In this document: one piece after another, positions 1 through 5,622 of the stretch
How the letters are laid out: every line of letters starts with the position of its first letter
Numbering within the stretch: the stretch's first letter is position 1
From: Kiritimatiellia bacterium
GTDB lineage: Bacteria > Verrucomicrobiota > Kiritimatiellia > RFP12 > UBA1067
Reading direction: 5' to 3'
Assembly: GCA_017385345.1 (NCBI GenBank)
Contig: JAFNRY010000190.1
Coordinates: forward strand, 1 to 10,184
DNA: 10,184 bases
Position numbers and translations under genes: made by a program
Notes under the pieces: generated by a model
Databases searched by the model: none
What the model saw: the letters and a program-made list of their open reading frames with translations, nothing else
What the model was told of the DNA's origin: nothing

Positions 1-50
1 CTAAAAGATTCTCCGACGGAAAAGACGCAGTGAACAGATATATTAACATT

Positions 51-88
51 TGTAGATAAGTTGATAATTTTGTTGATATTGTTGATAA
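51..88 (-). other. Cluster of four DnaA-box-like 9-mers in AT-rich DNA
   Basis: Read on the minus strand, four 9-mers follow each other: TTATCAACA (80-88), ATATCAACA (71-79), TTATCAACT (59-67) and TTATCTACA (51-59). Each differs by one to three bases from the classical DnaA box TTATCCACA, and all point the same way. The surrounding 1-112 is strongly AT-rich while most of the window is GC-rich. No gene can be supported in 1-112. The same 9-mer TTATCAACA recurs at 3249-3257, on the other side of mnmG. A role in DnaA binding is an inference from sequence similarity plus the nearby parS sites, mnmG and dnaN. Confidence 0.5.
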
Positions 89-112
89 TGCCGGATGTAT
101 ATAAATATTGAT

Positions 113-1048
113 TTATTGATTTTTTGTGATTTTGTATGAATCAAGCAACTTTTTAGCGCAATTTGTAGTGACAGACTGTACACCGCGCTTGAATGCTTCT
201 TTTACATCGTCGAGATTATCGACGGTCCAGATGTGGAACTCGAAACCGGCGTCGCGCACGGCTTTGACGTATTCTTTCGTCACAATGTTCTTGTTGAAGC
301 AGCAATCAACTCCATCGACACCGAGTTCTGTCAGTTTGTCTATCAAATCGATAGAACGGGAAAGAGGAGCTCCTATTCTCGGGGAGACAAGGAGGAAGGT
401 TTTGTATTCTGGTATTTGTCTTTTCAATTCTGCGCACGTTTCTTCATTGAAAGCAATGAACAAGGCATTGGCGGGCGTTGCTTTTTTCTGCGCGGCGAAT
501 ATCCGTTTTATGTAAGGCACTATTTCCGGACCGGTCTTGACTTCGACGAAAATCCGGCGTCCGTCGCGCGCAAGCTGTAGAACTTCTTCAAGGAGAGCCG
601 GACGGGTTCCGGCGAATCGGGATTTCTTCCATCTGCCCCACGAGCCAACGTCGAGTTTTTCCAGTTCCGTCCAGGAAATGTCGCAGCATTTGTTGGTATT
701 GGCGCCGGCGGTGGTGCGCCGCAGGTTTGAATCGTGGAACGTGAATACGCGACCGTCTTTCGATAGGTAAATGTCGCATTCGAAGCCGAAACCGCGTTCC
801 ACGGCAGTCTTGAAGGCTGGAAGAGTGTTTTCCGGGGCGTCGAACGATTCTCCGCGATGAGAGATCAAGGTTTCATGCGAAGGCTCGAAGATGGATGCCG
901 GAACTTCATCCCCTTCTCCGGTCTGCGGCGTTCCGTTCGCCGCGGCTTGCCGGCAAACGGCGAGGCAGGCGCAGAAAAACGCCGCCGATATTTTATTTAG
1001 TGTCTTTTTCAGATTTGTTTTCGATTTCTGCGATGTTTTGTTCTTCAT
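113..1048 (-). CDS. Glycerophosphodiester phosphodiesterase family protein, probably exported
   Basis: This 311-residue protein belongs to the GDPD TIM-barrel family, which hydrolyses glycerophosphodiesters to glycerol-3-phosphate and an alcohol, using a divalent metal. The family signature HRG...APENT is at residues 64-75 (His64, Arg65, Glu73). Metal and catalytic positions Glu90, Asp92 and His105 follow in the usual E-D...HD arrangement. VEVK (168-171) and FHIWTVDN (271-278) match later barrel strands. The N terminus has a lysine-rich stretch, then a hydrophobic segment at about residues 20-32 and an AAA site near 35-37, which looks like a Sec signal peptide; a lipoprotein signal is not convincing. 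It starts 27 nt after the mnmG stop, so it is probably transcribed with mnmG. No clear Shine-Dalgarno sequence precedes the ATG. Base composition is lower in GC than the dnaN operon. The exact substrate cannot be told. Confidence 0.9.
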   Translation of the reverse strand: MKNKTSQKSKTNLKKTLNKISAAFFCACLAVCRQAAANGTPQTGEGDEVPASIFEPSHETLISHRGESFDAPENTLPAFKTAVERGFGFECDIYLSKDGRVFTFHDSNLRRTTAGANTNKCCDISWTELEKLDVGSWGRWKKSRFAGTRPALLEEVLQLARDGRRIFVEVKTGPEIVPYIKRIFAAQKKATPANALFIAFNEETCAELKRQIPEYKTFLLVSPRIGAPLSRSIDLIDKLTELGVDGVDCCFNKNIVTKEYVKAVRDAGFEFHIWTVDNLDDVKEAFKRGVQSVTTNCAKKLLDSYKITKNQ

Positions 1049-1075
1049 ATTGTAACCGATTGGAATAAGTTTGCA

Positions 1076-3049
1076 TCAGCCTCTTTTCAAGAGTATGGAA
1101 AGAATGGCGATATCGCTCGGGTTTACGCCGGGTATCTTGGCAGCCTGCGCGAGAGTTTCCGGACGCCAACGTTTGAGTTTCTCCCGGCTTTCGTACCGCA
1201 TCGCGAGACATTTGTCATAGTTCCACGAAAGCGGTATTTTTATATTTTCATCCTTTTTCGCACGATTTGCCGCTTTTATCTCTTGCTCAATATAAGGAGA
1301 GTACTTGATTTCGATTGCGATTTCCTCCCGGACAGCGCTTTCGTCGAACCACCTTTTGCATTCCTCCGGAATGGAGGCGATGGATTCATCGATGAGGTTA
1401 CTGTTGATTTTCGAGCCCTTTGGAGCGGCAAGGACCAAGGCGACCGTCGAAGAAATCATGTCAGCCATCTTTCGTATGGCGGCAATCTTTTCTTTCGATA
1501 CTATGCCGGCGGCGTCAGCGGCGTCGGCAAGTCGGAATACGGCGTTGTCCTGGCGCAATACGAGGCGCCGTTCGGCCCGGCTTGTGAACATCCTGTAAGG
1601 TTCGTCCGTACCCTTCACAGTAAGATCATCTATCAAGACGCCGATATAGGCGTCGTTTCGGCTGAGGATAAGAGGAGGCAGACCGAGGGAGTGTTTGGCG
1701 GCGTTGATGCCGGCCATCAACCCCTGCGCCGCAGCTTCCTCGTAGCCAGTCGTTCCGTTTACCTGTCCGGCGAAGAAGAGTCCTGCAATTTCTTTTGTTT
1801 CCAGCGAATGCTTCAATTCGCGGGCGTCGATCGCGTCGTATTCTATTGCGTAGGCGTACGCGAGGAAGCGGGCGTTTTCCAGTCCGGGGACGGAACGGAC
1901 CATTCTTTCCTGCGTTTCGTGCGGGAGAGAGCAGCTCAATCCGTTTGGATAAATAACTTTTCCGGAAGAATCCTCGGGTTCGAGCATGACATGGTGGCTC
2001 TCAACACCTTCGAAGCGGACTATTTTATCTTCTATTGAAGGACAATATCTGACCCCCGTGCCTTTTATTGCTCCGCCGTACAGGGCGGAGGATTGGAGAT
2101 TCTCGCGGATTATCGAGTGGGTTTCTGGCGTCGTATGGGTCATCCAGCAAGGCTGTTCCGGGAGTTTTTTCCGTTTATCGTTTGCTCCGATGTTCCACGT
2201 GGAACAAACAGTGTGCGTTCCGCAGGAATGTTCCACGTGGAACATCTCTTTTTGATCTTCTGCGTTTGTCTCCGGGTTGATGTGTTCCACGTGGAACAAT
2301 GGTCGCGGATTCTCTCCGTCTTGCCTGATGCACTTGGTAAAGTCGCAAGATGCGGCATCAAGACGTGGCGGCGTGCCAGTTTTGAGGCGGAACACGGTGA
2401 ATCCGAGGTTTTTTATTGCTTCGGCGAGCGCGTCGGAGGCTTTTCTGCCGTCTCCGCCGCTCTTTTTGCCTTCTTTCCCTATCCACGTCCTTCCCTCGAG
2501 GGAAGTGCCGGCCGCTACGACAACGGCATTCGCGAGGAATCTTCCGTTGTTTTCCGTCACGATGCCGGCGCAGCGGCGCCGGGGGGAGATGCTGGCATTC
2601 TGCGCCGGATCTTCAGCCGGGTGCTTCGCTTTTTCGTCCGCCGCCCGATCTTCGATAATGAATCCCGTCGCTGAATCTTCGAGAACGTCGAGATTTTCTT
2701 GCGATTCGACCACGCGGCGCATCCTTGCCGCATATTCGCTTTTCGCGCACTGGGTGCGTGTAGCCCGGACCGCCGGTCCGCGGCTGGTGTTGAGCGTCTT
2801 GGCCGAAAGGGCGGTTGCGTCCGCGTTTCGCCCCATTTCCCCGCCGAGGGCGTCGATTTCATATACAAGATGGCTTTTGGCGAGTCCTCCGATGGCCGGG
2901 TTGCACGGCATTTTCGCAATCGATGAAGCGTCGGAAGCCACGAGGAGGGTTTTCACGCCGATCCGGGCGGCGGCGAGCGCTGCCTCGCAACCGGCGTGCC
3001 CTCCGCCGATCACTATCACGTCGTATTCTCCAGTTGTTTTCGTTTCCAC
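1076..3049 (-). CDS. mnmG: tRNA uridine-5-carboxymethylaminomethyl modification enzyme MnmG (GidA)
   Basis: MnmG is the FAD enzyme that, with MnmE, adds the (carboxymethyl)aminomethyl group to wobble uridine 34 of several tRNAs. From the GTG at 3049 it is 657 residues; E. coli MnmG has about 629. The FAD-binding GGGHAG motif is at about residues 15-20. The two conserved cysteines are in PCNPAIGG (Cys49) and in QPCWMTHT (Cys301). RYCPSIEDK, NGTTGYEEAAAQG and EPYRMFTSRAERR are family hallmarks. The GTG start is chosen because the FAD domain begins right after it and a TATAAT box lies 7 nt upstream; the frame stays open upstream to a TTG at 3124, giving 25 unlikely residues. Two stretches exceed the family: one of about 20 residues near 132-155, and one of about 35 residues near 252-298 that encodes the three parS sites. 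mnmG is often near oriC. MnmE, RsmG, ParA and ParB are not in the window. Confidence 0.95.
   Translation of the reverse strand: METKTTGEYDVIVIGGGHAGCEAALAAARIGVKTLLVASDASSIAKMPCNPAIGGLAKSHLVYEIDALGGEMGRNADATALSAKTLNTSRGPAVRATRTQCAKSEYAARMRRVVESQENLDVLEDSATGFIIEDRAADEKAKHPAEDPAQNASISPRRRCAGIVTENNGRFLANAVVVAAGTSLEGRTWIGKEGKKSGGDGRKASDALAEAIKNLGFTVFRLKTGTPPRLDAASCDFTKCIRQDGENPRPLFHVEHINPETNAEDQKEMFHVEHSCGTHTVCSTWNIGANDKRKKLPEQPCWMTHTTPETHSIIRENLQSSALYGGAIKGTGVRYCPSIEDKIVRFEGVESHHVMLEPEDSSGKVIYPNGLSCSLPHETQERMVRSVPGLENARFLAYAYAIEYDAIDARELKHSLETKEIAGLFFAGQVNGTTGYEEAAAQGLMAGINAAKHSLGLPPLILSRNDAYIGVLIDDLTVKGTDEPYRMFTSRAERRLVLRQDNAVFRLADAADAAGIVSKEKIAAIRKMADMISSTVALVLAAPKGSKINSNLIDESIASIPEECKRWFDESAVREEIAIEIKYSPYIEQEIKAANRAKKDENIKIPLSWNYDKCLAMRYESREKLKRWRPETLAQAAKIPGVNPSDIAILSILLKRG
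2191..2206. other. parS: parS-type centromere site 1
   Basis: The sequence is the perfect 16-bp palindrome TGTTCCACGTGGAACA, matching the established ParB recognition site family (B. subtilis TGTTTCACGTGAAACA; pseudomonad sites with the TTCCACGTGGAA core). It lies inside mnmG, where its minus-strand reading gives the residues CSTWN (282-286). The exact match is seen in the sequence. ParB binding is inferred from knowledge of the motif. Confidence 0.88.
2229..2244. other. parS: parS-type centromere site 2
   Basis: This is a second perfect copy of TGTTCCACGTGGAACA, starting 38 bp after the first. Its flanking bases extend the dyad to 18 bp (ATGTTCCACGTGGAACAT). On the minus strand it encodes FHVEH (residues 270-274 of MnmG), a different reading frame from site 1. 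The difference in frame shows that the DNA word, not a peptide, is what is conserved. Confidence 0.88.
2283..2298. other. parS: parS-type centromere site 3
   Basis: This is a third perfect copy of TGTTCCACGTGGAACA, starting 54 bp after site 2. On the minus strand it encodes FHVEH (residues 252-256), placed where other MnmG proteins have a PxFSF motif. Three exact 16-mers within 108 bp cannot be chance. Together they form a compact ParB-loading locus. Confidence 0.88.
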
Positions 3050-3056
3050 GCCGGAT

Positions 3057-3085
3057 ATTATACCTAAAATACAGGACGGCTGCAA
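3057..3085 (-). promoter_or_regulatory. Probable sigma-70-type promoter of mnmG, leaderless
   Basis: On the minus strand a perfect -10 box TATAAT (3062-3057) is preceded at 17 bp by TTGCAG (3085-3080), which matches TTGACA only in its first three bases. Seven bases separate TATAAT from the GTG start at 3049, so transcription should begin at or within a base of the start codon. No Shine-Dalgarno sequence fits between them. Confidence 0.6.
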
Positions 3086-3188
3086 AAAACAGCGCGAGAC
3101 GCAAGTTGTCAACAAACAAAACAAAACGCACAGAGTTAGATAACATTAATATAAAACGATGCGTTTTCAAGTGTATAGTTCTATTTTA

Positions 3189-3211
3189 TGGTAAATAACG
3201 ATTGTTTACCA
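3189..3211. promoter_or_regulatory. 23-bp dyad, TGGTAAA-N9-TTTACCA
   Basis: Perfect 7-bp arms (3189-3195 and 3205-3211) flank a 9-bp spacer. Two further inner positions (3197-3198 with 3202-3203) also pair, giving a near-complete dyad centred on 3200. It overlaps the -35 region of the rightward promoter proposed for the HU-like gene. This is the usual place for a repressor operator or an origin-binding protein. The binding protein is unknown. Confidence 0.45.
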
Positions 3212-3230
3212 GTAGTAAGGCGTTTATATG
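3202..3230 (+). promoter_or_regulatory. Possible promoter for the HU-like gene
   Basis: TTGTTT (3202-3207) is followed after 17 bp by TATATG (3225-3230). Both hexamers are only moderate matches to the sigma-70 consensus. If used, it would give a leader of about 200 nt before the ATG at 3441. No better candidate was found closer to the gene. Confidence 0.3.
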
Positions 3231-3339
3231 TTTACACTTATCTAACAGTTATCAACAAACGGGGGAGATGTTGAAAAACATAGTAAAAAACAAAAAAGCG
3301 CGGCGGATTGCTTCCAAGAACCGGATACATACAGGCGCC

Positions 3340-3387
3340 GGAGGAAAACTCCCCGGCGCGTCCGGAAGGCGTCCGGTCTGCCGGACG
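3340..3387 (+). promoter_or_regulatory. Structured 5' leader of the HU-like gene
   Basis: A hairpin with 7-bp arms, CGTCCGG-TCTG-CCGGACG, is at 3370-3387. The same left arm occurs 11 bp earlier as part of GCGTCCGG (3358-3365), so two alternative pairings compete for one right arm. A smaller hairpin, GGAG-GAAAA-CTCC, is at 3340-3352. This could affect mRNA stability or translation. No known riboswitch class is recognised. The ribosome binding site AGGAAGG (about 3427-3433) lies downstream, 7 nt before the ATG. Confidence 0.35.
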
Positions 3388-3440
3388 GGCGCAAAACGAA
3401 AGAATACGGCCGGAATCCGAAAAGAAAGGAAGGTGCCGTC

Positions 3441-4166
3441 ATGGCAACCGTAAAAGCAAAGATGAAATACCGCGTTATGGAAACGCGCAACCCGAGTACG
3501 CTCGAAATGTTCAAGCGCCCGGTGATAACCGACCGCACGACGTTCTACCTCGACCAGGTGGTGAAGTACGCGATCGAAAACGGGTACGTCCGCGGACAGT
3601 TCCACGATATGCGCGGCGCGCTCAACGGGTTCATAGAGGCGATACAGCGCCTCGGTCTCGACGGAATGGCCGTATCCCTCAACGACTGGCTCAGGGTCCA
3701 CGCGGAACTTTCCGGGGTGGTGGGCGACGACGGCCAGCTGACGGACATGAACGAACTGAATGTCCGGATCACTCCGCTCAAGGAGCTGAAAATACCAAAG
3801 GACCGCTTCAGCTGGACGAACGTGGACGATCAGTCCGCCAAGCCGAGGGTAGATGCGGTCTGCAACGACGGATCCGGCGAGGCCGGCGTTGTGGCGCGTG
3901 GCGAGCCGATCGTGCTCAGCGGCCGGAATCTCGCGGCGGACACGGCGGCGGGCGACGGCGCGACGGCGACCTGGAAGGAAGGCGAGGAAACGCGCAGCGT
4001 CACGCTCGCGATCGTGCAGAGCGGCTACGGATTCGCCAATCTCGCGTGGAACGAGCAGATGGACGGCATCGCCGACGGAACGGAGCTCGTGATCTCGATA
4101 TCCATCGTCGGAACCGACGGCGTGCGCCGCACGGCGGGCGCCAAGGCGAAGGTCAAGGCTTCCTGA
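3441..4166 (+). CDS. HU-like DNA-binding protein with C-terminal DUF4469 domain
   Basis: This 241-residue protein resembles the two-domain family best known from Bacteroidetes: an HU/IHF-like DNA-binding domain followed by the Ig-like DUF4469 domain. Residues about 8-125 hold the HU-like part, with the typical opening MKYRVMETRNPST, a helical stretch around 38-72, and the strand TDMNELNVRITPLKELK (101-117). Residues about 136-241 (KPRVDAV, GEPIVLSGRNLA, ADGTELVISISI) fit the DUF4469 pattern of short beta strands. No signal peptide or membrane segment is visible, so it should act in the cytoplasm on the nucleoid. The ATG follows a good Shine-Dalgarno sequence (AGGAAGG, 7 nt). It is transcribed alone, away from mnmG. 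Family assignment is from recalled sequence patterns. The function of such proteins is not established, and a nucleoid or origin role here is only suggested by position. Confidence 0.72.
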   Translation: MATVKAKMKYRVMETRNPSTLEMFKRPVITDRTTFYLDQVVKYAIENGYVRGQFHDMRGALNGFIEAIQRLGLDGMAVSLNDWLRVHAELSGVVGDDGQLTDMNELNVRITPLKELKIPKDRFSWTNVDDQSAKPRVDAVCNDGSGEAGVVARGEPIVLSGRNLAADTAAGDGATATWKEGEETRSVTLAIVQSGYGFANLAWNEQMDGIADGTELVISISIVGTDGVRRTAGAKAKVKAS

Positions 4167-4179
4167 CGGAAGACGGCCG

Positions 4180-4215
4180 GCTTCTCCCTCTCTGCTGCGT
4201 CAGAGGGGGAGAAGC
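4180..4215. terminator. Strong hairpin between convergent genes
   Basis: Arms of 15 bp (4180-4194 and 4201-4215) pair with one G-U wobble on the plus-strand transcript and enclose a 6-base loop. It lies just past the HU-like gene and overlaps the last codons and stop of ispF (TGA at 4202-4200). It could end transcripts from both sides. Neither side has a run of U after the stem, so it is not a textbook intrinsic terminator. It may act by stalling or as a 3'-end protecting structure. Confidence 0.6.
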
Positions 4216-4688
4216 AACACGGCGGCATGGACGGCGAGGCCCTCGGAGCGGCCGACGGCGTCCATGCCTTCGTTTGTCTTGCCTTTTACCGAAATCGCGG
4301 ACGGTTCGACGCGCAAAACGGCGGCGAGCGATTCGCGGATAGCGTCGATGAAGGGGCGCAGGCGCGGCTTCTGGCATATGACGGTCACGTCGGCGTTGCC
4401 GAGGCGCAGGCCGGCCTTTTCGACGAGCGCGGCGGTTCTTGCGAGAAGGTCGCGCGAATCGGCGCCTTTCCAGCGGGCGTCCGTGTCGGGGAAATGGGCG
4501 CCGATGTCGCCGAGGGCGGCGGCGCCGAGCATGGCGTCTATGAGCGCGTGGATCAGCGCGTCGCCGTCGGAGTGGGCCTTAAGGCCGGCGCAGCCGGGAA
4601 TGGCCACGCCGCCGAGGACGAGGGGTCTGCCTTCCTCGAAGACGTGGCTGTCGTAGCCGAAGCCGATTCGCGGGACGGCGGCGGCCAT
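4200..4688 (-). CDS. ispF: 2-C-methyl-D-erythritol 2,4-cyclodiphosphate synthase
   Basis: IspF converts CDP-methylerythritol 2-phosphate to the cyclodiphosphate with release of CMP, in the MEP pathway of isoprenoid synthesis; it is a cytoplasmic homotrimer. The protein has 162 residues, the usual family length. The metal ligands are seen as GYDSH (Asp13, His15) and His47 in the block AHSDGDALIHALIDAMLGA. GDIGAHFPDTD is at 60-70, and the C-terminal TNEGMDAVGRSEG matches the nucleotide-binding end of the family. The ATG follows the dapA stop with no gap (TAG then ATG) and has no strong Shine-Dalgarno sequence, so it is probably translated by coupling to dapA. It is the last gene of the dnaN operon. 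The product feeds undecaprenyl phosphate synthesis, which fits the envelope genes around it. Confidence 0.96.
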   Translation of the reverse strand: MAAAVPRIGFGYDSHVFEEGRPLVLGGVAIPGCAGLKAHSDGDALIHALIDAMLGAAALGDIGAHFPDTDARWKGADSRDLLARTAALVEKAGLRLGNADVTVICQKPRLRPFIDAIRESLAAVLRVEPSAISVKGKTNEGMDAVGRSEGLAVHAAVLLLPL

Positions 4689-5573
4689 CTACCGGACCAG
4701 GCCGAGCGCGGCGAGCGTCGCGCGGAGTTTTCCGCGTTTCTCCTCCGTCGTTTCGCAAAGCGGCAGGCGGAAGGAGAGTTCGATTTTCCCCATGAGGGCG
4801 AGAGCCTCTTTCACCATGATCGGGTTGGTGTCGATGAAGAGGTCGCGGAAGAGCGGCCAGTATTTCGCGTGGAGTTTCATGGCGGAGGCGAAGTCGCCGG
4901 CCGCCGCGAAGCGCATCATGTCGCCCATTTCGCGCGGGATGACGTTGGAGGCCACGGAGATCACGCCGGCGGCGCCGGCGGAGGCCATGGCGAGGGCGAG
5001 CGAATCGTCGCCGGAGAGCACGGCGAGGGACGGCGCGGCGGCGCGCACGGCGCTGACGCGATCGACCGAGCCGGAGGCCTCCTTCACCGCCGCGATGCAC
5101 GGATGCTTCGCGAGGCGCGCGACCACGTCGAGCGGGAGTTCGCGGCCGGTGCGCCCGGGCACGTTGTAGAGGACGACGGGCAGGCCGAGGTCCGCTATCG
5201 TCGAGAAGTGGCGGTAGAGGCCTTCGGCGTTTGGCTTGTTGTAGTACGGCACGACCTGGAGCGTCGCGTCCGCGCCGCCCATGGCTATGGCCGCCTTGGT
5301 CAGCGAGACCGCCTCCGCCGTGGAGTTGGCGCCGGTGCCGGCGACGATCGCCACGCGTCCGGCGGCGTATTCCATCGTCTTCGAGAGAACTTCGTGGTGT
5401 TCTTCGTGCGACAGGGTGGGCGATTCGCCGCTCGTGCCGACGCTGCATATGCCTTCGACGCCGCCGGCGACCTGGCCCTCCACGAGGGCTTTCAGCGCGC
5501 CGTAGTCCACGGAGCCGTCTTTGTTGAACGGCGTCACGAGCGCCGTTATCGTGCCTTTTAGTTGCTTTTTCAT
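4689..5573 (-). CDS. dapA: 4-hydroxy-tetrahydrodipicolinate synthase
   Basis: DapA condenses pyruvate with aspartate semialdehyde, the first committed step toward diaminopimelate and lysine. The protein has 294 residues and the (beta/alpha)8 Schiff-base aldolase pattern. The catalytic lysine is Lys164 in AAVKEA. Tyr136 and Arg141 are in YNVPGRT, Tyr110 is in VVPYYNKP, and the substrate-binding GTSGESPTL (46-54) carries Thr47 with Ser48 where E. coli has a second Thr. GVISVASN (203-210) matches the family. Related aldolases (sialate lyase, KDG aldolase) share the fold, but the full set of residues and the GTSGE motif favour DapA. A 49-nt gap with a GC-rich hairpin separates it from the coiled-coil gene upstream, and ispF abuts its stop. 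An AAGG-type ribosome binding site is present. Confidence 0.95.
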   Translation of the reverse strand: MKKQLKGTITALVTPFNKDGSVDYGALKALVEGQVAGGVEGICSVGTSGESPTLSHEEHHEVLSKTMEYAAGRVAIVAGTGANSTAEAVSLTKAAIAMGGADATLQVVPYYNKPNAEGLYRHFSTIADLGLPVVLYNVPGRTGRELPLDVVARLAKHPCIAAVKEASGSVDRVSAVRAAAPSLAVLSGDDSLALAMASAGAAGVISVASNVIPREMGDMMRFAAAGDFASAMKLHAKYWPLFRDLFIDTNPIMVKEALALMGKIELSFRLPLCETTEEKRGKLRATLAALGLVR

Positions 5574-5593
5574 TTCCGTTGCCTTCAGTTTTT

Positions 5594-5608
5594 CCGGGCG
5601 CGGCCCGG
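5594..5608 (-). other. Small GC-rich hairpin upstream of dapA
   Basis: CCGGGC and GCCCGG pair perfectly around a 3-base loop in the 49-nt gap between the coiled-coil gene and dapA. On the transcribed strand it is followed by a run of A, not U, so it is not an intrinsic terminator. It may be an mRNA processing or stability element. Confidence 0.35.
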
Positions 5609-5622
5609 CGCCGGTGTCGGTA

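Larger units (their letters stand above)
3100..3260. other. AT-rich intergenic region with DnaA-box-like sites, origin candidate
   Basis: This AT-rich stretch lies between the divergent mnmG and HU-like genes. It contains TTGTCAACA (3106-3114), TTATCTAAC on the minus strand (3143-3135), TTATCTAAC on the plus strand (3238-3246) and TTATCAACA (3249-3257). The two TTATCTAAC copies form an inverted pair around about 94 bp of very AT-rich DNA, which could serve as an unwinding element. The TTATCAACA word is shared with the cluster at 51-88. An oriC role is inferred from these words and the gene context; dnaA itself is not in the window. Confidence 0.4.

Noticed and set aside
1..59. Possible C-terminal end of a plus-strand gene at the window edge
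   Set aside because: Two frames are open (ending at 33 and at 59), but with fewer than 20 codons visible neither can be matched to a family, including DnaA.
950..990. Lipoprotein signal (LAVC) in the phosphodiesterase
   Set aside because: Val just before Cys is atypical for a lipobox; a type I signal peptide with cleavage near the AAA site explains the N terminus better.
2191..2298. Repeats in mnmG as a CRISPR array or mobile-element scar
   Set aside because: The units are short perfect palindromes with uneven spacing, in frame in a gene, and match the parS consensus exactly.
3050..3124. N-terminal extension of mnmG from a TTG at 3124
   Set aside because: The 25 extra residues have no family counterpart, cross the proposed promoter, and lack a ribosome binding site. 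The GTG at 3049 fits the family start.
3268..3453. Basic 61-codon frame upstream of the HU-like gene
   Set aside because: GGGGGAG touches the ATG with no spacing, the frame overlaps the next gene and the hairpin region, and no homology is recognised. It is treated as leader RNA.
3694..3709. parS-like sequence in the HU-like gene (GGGTCCACGCGGAACT)
   Set aside because: It matches only 12 of 16 positions and breaks the central CACGTG, so it is probably coincidence.
4227..5561. Long plus-strand open frame (444 codons) over ispF and dapA
   Set aside because: It is antisense to two clearly recognised genes, is rich in Arg, Gly and His as expected of GC-rich antisense frames, and has no family resemblance.
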